DNA of 64,000 nt from JAUMBM01 sp964441755 (GTDB lineage Bacteria > Bacteroidota > Bacteroidia > Chitinophagales > Saprospiraceae). This document shows, one piece after another, positions 8,447 to 17,657 of the stretch; position 1 is the first letter of the stretch; each line of letters begins with the position of its first letter. Below the pieces are notes generated by a model. The model saw only the letters and a list, made by a program, of their open reading frames with translations. It was not told the origin of the DNA and made no database searches. The position numbers and the translations under genes are program-made. Location: assembly GCA_964441755.1 (NCBI GenBank), contig CAYTVG010000003.1, positions 186,001 through 250,000 on the forward strand. The letters are read 5' to 3'.

Positions 8447-9280
8447 ATGTATCCCGCCAGTTTTTTGTTTCTCACGCTTATTATTTTCTTTAATAGCCTA
8501 TCGGCAACTGCCGCTGGCTCCGGTCTTCAGGACAGCCTGATCCTCTACACCAACGGTGAAGGCAGGCTGGTCGTGCTGCATACGATCGCGCCGGATGAGA
8601 ATGCGCAGTCGTTGATTGATTATTACCAGACAGATGAACAAACTTTCTACAACCTCAATCCGCAGCTGCGCCAGGGTATGAGCCCCGGAGCCATAGCACA
8701 ACTGCCGGTGCCCACAGAGTCTATCGTCACCATTGCGCCTCCGGCGCTCGAAATGTCTTTTTATACCCGTGTCTACTATCGCGCCCAGAAAGGCGACACA
8801 GCCTTTGGTATTAGCCGGCGGCTGTTTTCAATGCCTGTTGATACCCTGCTGCAGCGCAATAACATCAGCAATCAACAAATTCGCATCGGTCAAACATTAT
8901 TCATTGGCTGGATACCCAGCAACAGATACACCCTGCCCGAGCGCAATTATGCTGCCTCCGCAGAGGCACAGACCCTGGAGCAACAGTACAGACAAGCTGA
9001 GGCAGAAACAACCATTATGGTACACCGGGGCCCTGCTGTATGGTCTACCAGGAACAACCAAAACGGCATGTTTGCCCTGCATCGATACGCCCCGATCAAT
9101 GCAGTGATCAAAGTACATAACCCCTCATCCCGGCAAAGTGTTTACCTTAAGGTTGTCGGCCGTATCCCCGATTCACTGTATGGCGATGAAGTAGTAGCCG
9201 TAGTCTCCTACAAAGCCGCCCGCCTGCTCAAAGGGGTAGACCAGCGATTCTATGTGATGGTATTCTATCCCGAGCAATAG
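8447..9280 (+). CDS. Exported LysM-domain protein
   Basis: The protein is 277 residues from ATG 8447, with signal peptide MYPASFLFLTLIIFFNSLSA. A degenerate LysM-like stretch (about 45-80, IAPDENAQSLIDYYQTDEQT) is followed by a clear LysM domain (about 105-150, YRAQKGDTAFGISRRLF to IRIGQTLFIGW). The C-terminal about 90 residues (YAPINAVIKVHNPSSRQ, VVGRIPDS) resemble the double-psi beta-barrel seen in RlpA-like proteins. It probably binds peptidoglycan in the periplasm. No catalytic residue is evident. The start is fixed by the promoter at 8382-8412. It lies 39 bases before cystathionine beta-synthase and may be co-transcribed with it. Confidence 0.8.
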   Translation: MYPASFLFLTLIIFFNSLSATAAGSGLQDSLILYTNGEGRLVVLHTIAPDENAQSLIDYYQTDEQTFYNLNPQLRQGMSPGAIAQLPVPTESIVTIAPPALEMSFYTRVYYRAQKGDTAFGISRRLFSMPVDTLLQRNNISNQQIRIGQTLFIGWIPSNRYTLPERNYAASAEAQTLEQQYRQAEAETTIMVHRGPAVWSTRNNQNGMFALHRYAPINAVIKVHNPSSRQSVYLKVVGRIPDSLYGDEVVAVVSYKAARLLKGVDQRFYVMVFYPEQ

Positions 9281-9319
9281 CAATTTCATTACTTCCCAAC
9301 TGATAAAACTGTTTTTTTA

Positions 9320-10681
9320 ATGAATTTTCATCATAACATTCTCTCCACCATCGGTAATACGCCACTGGTTAAGCTGAACAAGGTGATCGGCGATATCCCG
9401 GCACTCGTACTCGTAAAGGTGGAAACATTCAATCCCGGCCACAGCATCAAGGATCGTATGGCCCTGAAAATGCTGGAAGATGCAGAAAAAAGAGGGGACA
9501 TAAAAGCCGGCGGCACCATCATCGAATGTACCAGCGGCAATACAGGCATGGGATTGGCTATAGCGGCGGCTGTCAAAGGGTATAAAACCATTTTTACCAC
9601 CACGGACAAGCAGTCAAAAGAAAAAATTGACCTGCTGAAAGCGCTGGGCGCTGAGGTCATCGTCTGCCCGACCAATGTAGAACCGGAAGACCCCCGCTCC
9701 TACTACAGCGTTGCAGAACGTCTCAGCAAAGAACTGCCCAATAGCTACTGGTGCAACCAATACGACAACCTGTCCAACCGCCAGGCACACTATGAGAGTA
9801 CAGGACCCGAAATCTGGGAGCAAACGGGTGGCAAAGTCACCCACCTCATCGTAGGTGTTGGCACCGGAGGTACGATATCCGGTACAGGCCGTTACCTCAA
9901 AGAAAAGAATCCCAATGTGAAGATCTGGGGTGTTGATACCTATGGATCTGTTTTCAAAAAATATCACGAAACCGGTATTTTCGATGAGAAGGAAATCTAC
10001 CCCTATATCACTGAAGGTATTGGAGAGGACATTCTGCCCGAAAATGTAGATTTCAAGATCATTGATCATTTCGAGAAAGTTACGGACAAGGACGGTGCGC
10101 TGATGGCACGACGGCTGGCACGGGAAGAGGGAATTCTGCTTGGCTATTCTGCCGGCTCTGCCGTCGCCGGACTGCTCCAACTGAAGGACAAGCTTAGCCC
10201 GGACGATGTGGTAGTAGTTGTTATTCACGACCACGGAAGCCGTTATGTGGGCAAAATCTACAACGATGACTGGATGCGTGAGCGGGGTTTCCTCGATACC
10301 GAACTGCGCGTAGCCGATCTGATTAAGCAGAAAGGTAAGACGGCACCGTTTATTGCTGTCGAAAAGGAGCACACGGTCAGGCAGGTTTTTCAGCTCATGA
10401 AGCACAATGATATCTCGCAGTTACCTGTAATGGATAACGGCCAAATCGTTGGCTCAGTGACAGAGAGCAATGTGCTTTCTTATCTGCTGGAAAGCCCCAT
10501 GGATCACGCGGAGCAGGCCGTAGGCAACATCATGAGCGACCCCTTCCCGACGGTAGCCATCGATTTGCCCATGAGTCAGTTGCGCAACTACATCAATAAG
10601 AAAATTCCTGCTGTCATCACGCTCGATACAGCGGGCAACCGGCATATTATTACACAGTATGATATTATACAGTCAATTTGA
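9320..10681 (+). CDS. Cystathionine beta-synthase (PLP enzyme with CBS domain pair)
   Basis: This 453-residue protein has a fold-type II PLP domain (about 1-320) and two CBS domains (about 335-453). The PLP lysine is K44 in NPGHSIKDRMA. ECTSGNTGMGLA is the substrate loop and GVGTGGTISGTGRYLKE the phosphate-binding loop. It condenses serine and homocysteine to cystathionine; related cysteine synthases lack the CBS tail. The tail suggests allosteric control by a nucleotide or S-adenosylmethionine, by family analogy. Its stop overlaps the mnmH start (TGATG), indicating coupled translation. Together with the PLP lyase at 25999 it could form a reverse trans-sulfuration route. Confidence 0.9.
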   Translation: MNFHHNILSTIGNTPLVKLNKVIGDIPALVLVKVETFNPGHSIKDRMALKMLEDAEKRGDIKAGGTIIECTSGNTGMGLAIAAAVKGYKTIFTTTDKQSKEKIDLLKALGAEVIVCPTNVEPEDPRSYYSVAERLSKELPNSYWCNQYDNLSNRQAHYESTGPEIWEQTGGKVTHLIVGVGTGGTISGTGRYLKEKNPNVKIWGVDTYGSVFKKYHETGIFDEKEIYPYITEGIGEDILPENVDFKIIDHFEKVTDKDGALMARRLAREEGILLGYSAGSAVAGLLQLKDKLSPDDVVVVVIHDHGSRYVGKIYNDDWMRERGFLDTELRVADLIKQKGKTAPFIAVEKEHTVRQVFQLMKHNDISQLPVMDNGQIVGSVTESNVLSYLLESPMDHAEQAVGNIMSDPFPTVAIDLPMSQLRNYINKKIPAVITLDTAGNRHIITQYDIIQSI

Positions 10682-11703
10682 TGAAAATCAGTGCCGAAGA
10701 TTGTCTGTTACTGCGTAATAGCCTGCCTTTGCTGGATGTGCGCTCCCCCGCTGAGTATAGCGGAGGGCACATCCCGGGGGCACTGTCTATGCCGCTGTTT
10801 ACCAATGAAGAGCGGGCGGAGGTTGGTACGCTTTATAAGCAACAGAGCCCGCAACAAGCTTTTTTACGCGGGCTGGAATTGGCAGGCAGCAAGCTCCGCT
10901 GGTATGTAGAAGAAGGGCAAAAACTAGCTCCTCAGGGGCGGCTGATGATCCATTGCTGGCGCGGCGGACAACGCTCCGCCAGCCTTGGCTGGCTGCTGCA
11001 ACAGGCAGGCTTTGAAGTAAAATTACTGGAGGGTGGCTATAAGGCCTATCGGCAACTGCTGCTGAACGATTTTTCTGCTCCCCGCAACCCGATGCTCATC
11101 ATAGGAGGCTATACAGGCAGTGGTAAAACGCTCATATTACAGCATTTAGCTGCCCGTGGAGCGTCTGTTGTCGATCTTGAGCAACTCGCACACCACAAGG
11201 GATCTGCTTTTGGTGCCCTGGGTGAACAGCCTCAGCCAACAGTTGAGCAATTTGAAAATGATCTGCACGCAGCCTGGCGACTACTTGCACCAGCCAAAAC
11301 CACCTGGCTTGAAGATGAAAGCAGATCTATCGGCCGCGTCTATCTGCCTGACCCGTTCTGGCGACAAATGCTCAAATCACCGCTAATTTTTATCGATCTG
11401 CCGTTGGAATCCAGGATTGAGCATCTTGTTAATGCATATGCCCCTTATGGACAGCAACAACTCCAAGATTCCTTCCAGCGCATCGCCAAACGACTGGGAG
11501 GCCAGCACGTAAAGGCAGCACTGGAGGCGCTTGAAAAAGATGATTTTGCAGCCGCTGCAGCCATTGCTTTGCAGTATTACGACAAGGCTTACCTGCATTC
11601 TCTGCGCCATCGCGATGAATCAACCATCCGGAAAATCAGCCTGCCTACGGCTGATCCTGCAGCCATAGCCGATATCTTGCTGGATATGAAGCTCGATAAC
11701 TAG
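10681..11703 (+). CDS. mnmH: tRNA 2-selenouridine synthase / geranyltransferase MnmH (SelU)
   Basis: This 340-residue protein starts at the ATG overlapping the preceding stop. An N-terminal rhodanese domain (about 1-130) has its catalytic cysteine in HCWRGGQRS (C92). It is followed by a P-loop domain with GGYTGSGKT at 142-150. MnmH replaces the 2-thio group of the wobble uridine in certain tRNAs with selenium, using selenophosphate, through a geranylated intermediate. This order of rhodanese then P-loop is specific to the family. No selenophosphate synthase gene is nearby. It is probably co-transcribed with the beta-synthase. Confidence 0.93.
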   Translation: MKISAEDCLLLRNSLPLLDVRSPAEYSGGHIPGALSMPLFTNEERAEVGTLYKQQSPQQAFLRGLELAGSKLRWYVEEGQKLAPQGRLMIHCWRGGQRSASLGWLLQQAGFEVKLLEGGYKAYRQLLLNDFSAPRNPMLIIGGYTGSGKTLILQHLAARGASVVDLEQLAHHKGSAFGALGEQPQPTVEQFENDLHAAWRLLAPAKTTWLEDESRSIGRVYLPDPFWRQMLKSPLIFIDLPLESRIEHLVNAYAPYGQQQLQDSFQRIAKRLGGQHVKAALEALEKDDFAAAAAIALQYYDKAYLHSLRHRDESTIRKISLPTADPAAIADILLDMKLDN

Positions 11704-11734
11704 CTTCTATACAGATCGGGAACACACCGCAGAG

Positions 11735-11770
11735 GAGCCTTTGGAGTAGTAAATACCGCCCCAAAGGCTC
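11735..11770 (+). terminator. Candidate terminator after mnmH
   Basis: GAGCCTTTGG (11735-11744) pairs with CCAAAGGCTC (11761-11770) across a 16-base loop. It lies 31 bases after the mnmH stop. No long T-run follows, so efficiency is uncertain. Confidence 0.5.
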
Positions 11771-11865
11771 TTCCGCTTTGAGCTGCCAGCTTTTTCAACA
11801 GGCTTACCAACAAGCTCTGTGGAAAACTGTGCAAAACTTAGCCAATTCCGTCTGCTGCAGTTCCT

Positions 11866-11873
11866 TATTTTTG
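11866..11873 (+). promoter_or_regulatory. Weak candidate -7 element for smc
   Basis: TATTTTTG fits TAnnTTTG and lies 104 bases before smc. No -33 TTG is visible at the normal distance. Confidence 0.35.
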
Positions 11874-11977
11874 CCTTTTGGTATAGTCGGCGACCCAGCT
11901 CTGTGCGAAGAAGACAGATGAAAAAGCCCAAGAGCAAGACCGACAGCCGGTGTCACCATCGATAAGCACAGCAGTGT

Positions 11978-14900
11978 ATGCGACTCAAACAACTAGAGAT
12001 TAAAGGTTTCAAAAGTTTTGCCAACGAGACGGTCATAAACTTTCAGGATGATGTCATAGGGATTGTAGGTCCCAACGGCAGTGGTAAGTCCAATGTAGTC
12101 GATGCAATTCGCTGGGTGCTGGGGGAACAGAAAAGCAAAGAACTGCGCCTGGATCAGATGTCCAGTGTCATCTTTAACGGCACCAAACGACGTAAGCCCT
12201 CAGGGATTGCTTCTGTCTCTCTTACCTTCGAAAATACCCGCAACCTCCTGCCTACCGAGTATAGCAGCGTCACCATCACGCGTATGCTCTACAGAACCGG
12301 TGAGAGCGAGTACCGACTCAATGGTGTCCCCTGCCGACTGAAAGACATCACTACCCTGTTTATGGACACAGGTATCGGCTCCAACTCCTATGCTATCATC
12401 GCTTTAGGCATGGTCGACGATATTCTCGCCGACAAGGACGATTCCCGCAGGCGTATGTTTGAGCAAGCAGCCGGCGTGTCCAAGTACAAGATGCGCAAAC
12501 GCGAAACGCTCGCTAAGCTCAAAAGTACAACTGAAGATCTCGAACGAGTGGAAGACTTGCTTTTTGAGATTAATAACAACCTCAACAGTCTCGAGAAACA
12601 GGCTAAACGCGCAAAAAAATACTTCGAACTCAAGGCGGAATACAAAGAACTCAGCATTCAGTTGGCGGCGGTACGCGTCGACGAACTGCGCAAGCGCTAT
12701 AAGTCGGAACAGCAGATCCTGCAACAAGAGGAAAGCCGCTACCGGCAGCTGGGTATTGAAATTGACCAGCTGGAAGCCGTACTCGCCAAAGATCGAAAGG
12801 AAAATCTCGATAAGGAAAAGGTTCTTTCCGACAGCCAGCGGGAACTCAACCAGCTCATTGGCCGCATACGAGGCCGCGAGAATGATAAACAGATGCTCGT
12901 CCAAAAAGAGCAGTTTATCACCCAAAATCGCAAAAACCTGGAGCGCAATATCGCCGAAGCCGGCAGCCGCCTAAGCCTGCTGCAGGAGCAAATTGAACAG
13001 TTTCGTACCGATCTCAACGCAGAGAAACGCGTCGAGGCCCGACTGGAACTCGAGCTTATGCAGGCCGAAGAGCAACTCGATAAGGTGCGCAGCAGTCATG
13101 CCGGCATCAAAAATCAGCTCGATGCCAGCCTGCAGACGCTCCAGGCAGCCGAAAAGCAGGTCTTTGAATTGGAAAAGCAGCGTGCCATCAATCAGAATCA
13201 GGTAGACAATCAACAGCAGCAGCGCGAGCGGCTGCTGCTCGATATAGATAATCGCAAAAAAGAAATTGAAGATTTTAGCCAACAACTGGCTTCACTGGCT
13301 GAGCAGGAAACGCAACAGGCAGAAGAGGTGCGCCGTCTCGAACGCAATGAGGAGCAACGACAGGAAGATATCGCCCGCGCTGAAACGGATATAGAACAAC
13401 TTAACCGCCAACTCGCACGTATCAATCGCGAACTGGATGCCAAGCGCAACGAGTTTAAGCTGACCAAGAGTATGATTGAAAGTCTGGAAGGCTTCCCGGA
13501 GTCTATCCGCTTTTTGAGCCAGCACAAAGACTGGAAAGCCAATGCTTCACTCTTATCAGACCTGATCTACGTGCAGGAGGAATATCGGCTGGCCATTGAA
13601 AATTATCTTGAGCCTTACCTCAACTACTACGTTGTCAACAATCTGCAGGAGGCACAACAGGCTATACAACTACTCGGTAAAACGCAAAAGGGTAAGGCAA
13701 ATTTTTTCCTGCTGGACGCTTTTGCTGAGGATCAGCCAACACTGAATATGATGCCGCCTACTGCCCGGGCGGCCGTAGATCTCGTTGAAGTGGAACCCGC
13801 CTACCGACCTTTAGTAGCGCGGCTACTGGAAAATGTTCTGGTAGTAGATCACGACGATTTACTCACGGAAGCACCTGCTGACAACTGGACCCTAATTTCC
13901 AAATCGGGTAGGTTCATCCGGCGCAAATTTAGTGTTTCGGGAGGTTCGGTGGGGTTGTTTGAAGGTAAAAAAATTGGTCGTAAGAAAAACCTGGCCATAC
14001 TGGAAGTGGCTATCAAGAAGCTTGAACAGGAGGAGCAGCAGCAGATGGCCGCCTATTACCAAAGCAAGAGTTATCTCGATCAGTTGCGAAATGTCAAGTC
14101 GCAACCCTTAATTCAGCAGGCTAATCAACGTCTCAACCAACTGGCGCAGCAGAAGGTATCGCTAAGCACACGACTGGATAGTTTTACGGCTTTTGTCGAT
14201 GAAGTTCGGCAAAAAGACGCCGCTTTACTGGCCTCTATAGAGGCTATTCTGTTAAACAACCAGCAGATTGATAGCCAGTTACAGGATAGACAACAGGAAC
14301 TCAGCCTGCTCAAAGCCAGCCTGCAGTCGACAGATCAGGGCATGCGTCAGGCGGCTGAGCAATTGAGTCTGTACTCGGCTGCTTTTAATGAAAAAAACAT
14401 CGCCTTTATTCGCCAACAAAACAAGGTAAATACCCTGCAGCAGGAACTCAGTTTCCGCGAAAAGCAATTGCAGGAGCTCACCGCTGCCCGTAAATCCAAC
14501 GAGCAGACACTCGCACAAAGCCAGCGGGATCTCGACCTGCTGCTCGACGATCGCGAAGCGATCGAGCGCGAACTCAGGGAGGCTTATGCTGCCAGAAAGG
14601 ATAAAGAAACGGGTCTTAGTGCCGTCGAACAGGCCTACTTCCAGTCGAGAGAGTCAATTCATGAAAAAGAAGATAAACTAAGGAAGACAAACAGACAGCA
14701 ACAGGAGCTACAGGTGGCCATCAATCAGTTGCGCGACAGGTTCAATGATGTCAAATTTGAACTTAGCTCGTTGGCGCAACGCCTCCGAATTGAATTTGGT
14801 ATCAATGCCAATGACCTCCTCAATGATCCGCTACCCGTATCCACAGCCGATCCCGTACAGCTTGCTGCCAAAGTTGAGCGCATCAAAGAGCGTATCGACA

Positions 14901-15538
14901 ACTACGGTGAAATCAACCCCATGGCCGTGGAAGCCTACGATGAAATGAAAAGTCGATACGATACCATCACCCAACAGCGCGATGATATCCTCGCAGCCAA
15001 AGAGTCACTTAGTCTGACCATCAAAGAAATTGAAGATACCGCCACTGCACAGTTTTTGGAAGCGTTTGACCGCGCCCGACTCTATTTCATTGAAGTTTTC
15101 AGAAGTCTCTTCACTGAGGATGACAACTGCGACCTGATACTGCTCAATCCCGAGGATCCCCTCGAATCGCGCATCGAAATCGTCGCCAAACCCAAAGGAA
15201 AAAGGCCGCAGACCATCAGCCAACTGTCGGGCGGTGAAAAAACACTGACCGCAACAGCCCTGCTGTTTGCACTCTACTTGCTCAAGCCCGCTCCTTTCTG
15301 CATTTTTGATGAAGTTGATGCCCCCTTGGACGATGCCAATATCTATAAATTCAATCGCATCATTAAAAAGTTTAGTAAAGAATCGCAGTTTATCATTGTT
15401 ACACACAACAAGCTCACAATGTCCTCTGTAGACACCATCTATGGTGTACATATGCCCGAACAGGGGGTGAGTGCTGTTACACCTGTAGATTTTCGTCAAT
15501 TTGAGCTGAGCGGAAGTTTTGAATCGGTCAACAACTAG
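11978..15538 (+). CDS. smc: Chromosome segregation protein SMC
   Basis: This full-length 1186-residue SMC has the Walker A loop GPNGSGKSNVVDAIRW at about residue 32. Two long heptad-rich coiled coils (about 170-500 and 680-1020) flank a hinge (about 510-640, from FPESIRFLSQ to KGKANFFLLD). The C-terminal head carries the ABC signature LSGGEKTLTATALLF and the Walker B FCIFDEVDAPLDDAN. SMC dimers with kleisin and ScpB partners compact and segregate chromosomes. No scpA or scpB is adjacent. The ATG at 11978 gives the canonical start MRLKQLEIKGFKSFA. Confidence 0.97.
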   Translation: MRLKQLEIKGFKSFANETVINFQDDVIGIVGPNGSGKSNVVDAIRWVLGEQKSKELRLDQMSSVIFNGTKRRKPSGIASVSLTFENTRNLLPTEYSSVTITRMLYRTGESEYRLNGVPCRLKDITTLFMDTGIGSNSYAIIALGMVDDILADKDDSRRRMFEQAAGVSKYKMRKRETLAKLKSTTEDLERVEDLLFEINNNLNSLEKQAKRAKKYFELKAEYKELSIQLAAVRVDELRKRYKSEQQILQQEESRYRQLGIEIDQLEAVLAKDRKENLDKEKVLSDSQRELNQLIGRIRGRENDKQMLVQKEQFITQNRKNLERNIAEAGSRLSLLQEQIEQFRTDLNAEKRVEARLELELMQAEEQLDKVRSSHAGIKNQLDASLQTLQAAEKQVFELEKQRAINQNQVDNQQQQRERLLLDIDNRKKEIEDFSQQLASLAEQETQQAEEVRRLERNEEQRQEDIARAETDIEQLNRQLARINRELDAKRNEFKLTKSMIESLEGFPESIRFLSQHKDWKANASLLSDLIYVQEEYRLAIENYLEPYLNYYVVNNLQEAQQAIQLLGKTQKGKANFFLLDAFAEDQPTLNMMPPTARAAVDLVEVEPAYRPLVARLLENVLVVDHDDLLTEAPADNWTLISKSGRFIRRKFSVSGGSVGLFEGKKIGRKKNLAILEVAIKKLEQEEQQQMAAYYQSKSYLDQLRNVKSQPLIQQANQRLNQLAQQKVSLSTRLDSFTAFVDEVRQKDAALLASIEAILLNNQQIDSQLQDRQQELSLLKASLQSTDQGMRQAAEQLSLYSAAFNEKNIAFIRQQNKVNTLQQELSFREKQLQELTAARKSNEQTLAQSQRDLDLLLDDREAIERELREAYAARKDKETGLSAVEQAYFQSRESIHEKEDKLRKTNRQQQELQVAINQLRDRFNDVKFELSSLAQRLRIEFGINANDLLNDPLPVSTADPVQLAAKVERIKERIDNYGEINPMAVEAYDEMKSRYDTITQQRDDILAAKESLSLTIKEIEDTATAQFLEAFDRARLYFIEVFRSLFTEDDNCDLILLNPEDPLESRIEIVAKPKGKRPQTISQLSGGEKTLTATALLFALYLLKPAPFCIFDEVDAPLDDANIYKFNRIIKKFSKESQFIIVTHNKLTMSSVDTIYGVHMPEQGVSAVTPVDFRQFELSGSFESVNN

Positions 15539-15948
15539 GTCTCACAAGCTTTCTTGCGGACCAAAAACACAGAAACGGTGTGAAAAACCCGGGAAACGGC
15601 ATCATTTTTGACTTTTTCGGTAAAAAAAGATGACAAAACAGATCATATAACATATAATATTATTAATTTTGCTTCTGTCCTTACGATAGGTAGTCGAGAT
15701 ATATTTTGTGCCGTCTGAATAGACAGAAGCTAAATAGGGTTTCAAACTTTTCACAAAAATATATTTTGTATAGTTAGGGGGAAAATAGCTGTACTTAATC
15801 GATTATCATTCATAACGATATTTTGCATAAAGGGGGGAAGCGGTAACGGATTCGTATGAACCCGGCCGCCCGGCTTTGTTAACTTACTTGCAACACCTGG
15901 TAGTAATGCGGATGATTGAATTAGTCATTCGAAACATCTTTATGCTTA
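15539..15948. other. 410-base non-coding gap upstream of a T9SS gene
   Basis: No credible gene is visible. A TAnnTTTG match (TAATTTTG, 15664-15671) lies 278 bases before the next gene, so a long leader is possible. ATATTTTG occurs three times at 15701, 15761 and 15818, about 60 bases apart. No strong terminator hairpin follows smc. Confidence 0.5.
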
Positions 15949-17610
15949 ATGCTTATGAGTTCCCGAATTGTGTATCTGTTAATGGTGCTGTCTTCTTTTG
16001 TACTGCAGGCACAAAACACTTCTTTTTCTGTTGTCTTACAGCGTCCACAAACAAAAGTATACGACAGCAAAATGATAGGTGATGAAGTCGTGCTGTGCGG
16101 TTCTACCGGCAGTTGTTCTGTGGCCAGCCTTGATATGGTTTCTGCAGATGGACAGATCTTATGGTCTGTCACATATCCCGAGTCCGGCTTTTCCCATTAT
16201 TCCAAAGTAACGGTTACCGAAGCGCAGCAGATAGTTGTCGCTGGTTACAATCGTCTGGCAGATGATCTCATCAGCTTCGATGACGGTATCATTGTTGCCT
16301 GTTATAATCTACAGGGGCAGCTGCTGTGGCATCGCCAATACATCCTCCCCTTTTTAGGAGACAGGCCCATAAGTCTGTCCAGCCTGCCCGGCGGCAGGCT
16401 CGCAGTCGCCGGCGGAAGCGAGTTGTACCTACTCGATGCACAGGGAATCGTACTGGATCAGTGGGCTGATTTTGGACAAATTCAGTATATCGATGTCCTG
16501 AATGACAGCCTGCTGGCAGTTGTAGACGACGGTTTTCTGGGCGTTTTTCATACAGCGCAGGGGAATATTAACTGGCAGTACCCGCAGGCAATAGATGCTG
16601 ACAATATCATCTGTACCGAAGGGCATATTTATTGGAGTGACAATTTTCACTGGCGCAAATACAAAGCCGGTGATGTTATTTCTCAGCCACTGAACGCCAA
16701 TATACCTTGTGGCATCATGCCCAGAAAAATGGGCAATCAGCTGGCATTTCTAAAAGCAGGTACTTCGGAAGAATACCAAATTTGGCATTTTAATCCCCAG
16801 AACGAGCAGTGTACTTTCGGCGGCCTGCTGTTTACCGGCGAGCGTCATTTCACCAACTGGACTGCACATCCCGAAACGCCTGTTTTGATTGGTGAGGAAT
16901 ATCTGTACGATCCGTCTCTGTCGGCTGCTTATGTTGCCAAAGGGCAGCAGGGCGGACTGGAGCTAAATTCCGGCCATGATGTGAGTATTAGCAGTGCTGA
17001 TATTGCCGTTTTTGATTCTACTTCAACTTCTGGCACTCCCTTTAGTGTACAGCAACAGGCTATCCGGATCGATGTAGTTGTCCGGAACAATGGTAGTCAG
17101 CCAGTCTACTCCTTTTGTCTGGCATCTAATCAGTTTGATCATTTCAACTGCCAGGAACTTCGCTTTTTTCAGAACGTCGATGTTCCTGCCGGAATTGCCC
17201 CGGGCGAGCAGTTGCAGATGTCTTCATCTTTCCTGCTTCACGACAGTCATTTTGATGCAGGTGATCCGTTTTGCCTGTTTACATTTGCGCCCAATCGCAC
17301 TATAGACAGTCATACGTCCAATGACGATTACTGTGCATTTGTCGTCAATACCGAAGAAACTCCAATATCTGCATCGGTTCGGGTTTTTCCCAACCCTGCA
17401 CACGAATATGTGAATATAAGCACGGGGACGCTACCCGTCACACTGGCAGAGATACATGATTTTACCGGACGCTGTGTTCGGCGTGTTATCCGGGAAAGTG
17501 GTCTCACTGAAGAGAACATACCTCTTAACGGACTTACACCTGGTATTTACCGGCTAAGCGTCCAATTTAGCGATGGTAGCCAGTATGTACAGAAATTGGC
17601 CATTAACTAA
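15949..17610 (+). CDS. Secreted T9SS cargo protein, beta-propeller-like N-terminus
   Basis: This 553-residue protein has signal peptide SRIVYLLMVLSSFVLQAQ; starts at 15949 and 15955 are both possible. The first about 300 residues contain repeated short beta-strand blocks (for example GDEVVLCGSTGSC, GRLAVAGGSELYLLD, NSLLAVVDDGFLG-type turns), which suggests a propeller of quinoprotein type. The middle has an Ig-like stretch. The last about 75 residues (VRVFPNPAHEYVNIS to YVQKLAIN) are a type A T9SS sorting domain that directs export through the outer membrane and surface attachment. No enzymatic motif is seen. The gene is convergent with the TraB/GumN gene. Confidence 0.85.
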   Translation: MLMSSRIVYLLMVLSSFVLQAQNTSFSVVLQRPQTKVYDSKMIGDEVVLCGSTGSCSVASLDMVSADGQILWSVTYPESGFSHYSKVTVTEAQQIVVAGYNRLADDLISFDDGIIVACYNLQGQLLWHRQYILPFLGDRPISLSSLPGGRLAVAGGSELYLLDAQGIVLDQWADFGQIQYIDVLNDSLLAVVDDGFLGVFHTAQGNINWQYPQAIDADNIICTEGHIYWSDNFHWRKYKAGDVISQPLNANIPCGIMPRKMGNQLAFLKAGTSEEYQIWHFNPQNEQCTFGGLLFTGERHFTNWTAHPETPVLIGEEYLYDPSLSAAYVAKGQQGGLELNSGHDVSISSADIAVFDSTSTSGTPFSVQQQAIRIDVVVRNNGSQPVYSFCLASNQFDHFNCQELRFFQNVDVPAGIAPGEQLQMSSSFLLHDSHFDAGDPFCLFTFAPNRTIDSHTSNDDYCAFVVNTEETPISASVRVFPNPAHEYVNISTGTLPVTLAEIHDFTGRCVRRVIRESGLTEENIPLNGLTPGIYRLSVQFSDGSQYVQKLAIN

Positions 17611-17611
17611 A

Positions 17612-17657
17612 CCCTTCCCCGAGGGGGTGCTGCGCTAGCCGCCCCCCTGGGAAAGGG
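17612..17657. terminator. Bidirectional terminator between convergent genes
   Basis: A CCCTTCCCCGAGGGGG arm (17612-17627) pairs imperfectly with 17643-17657 (CCCCCTGGGAAAGGG). The right arm lies over the last codons and stop of the TraB/GumN gene. Confidence 0.6.

Noticed and set aside
9614..10405. 263-codon minus-strand frame within the cystathionine beta-synthase gene
   Set aside because: Antisense shadow; the plus-strand gene has full motif support.
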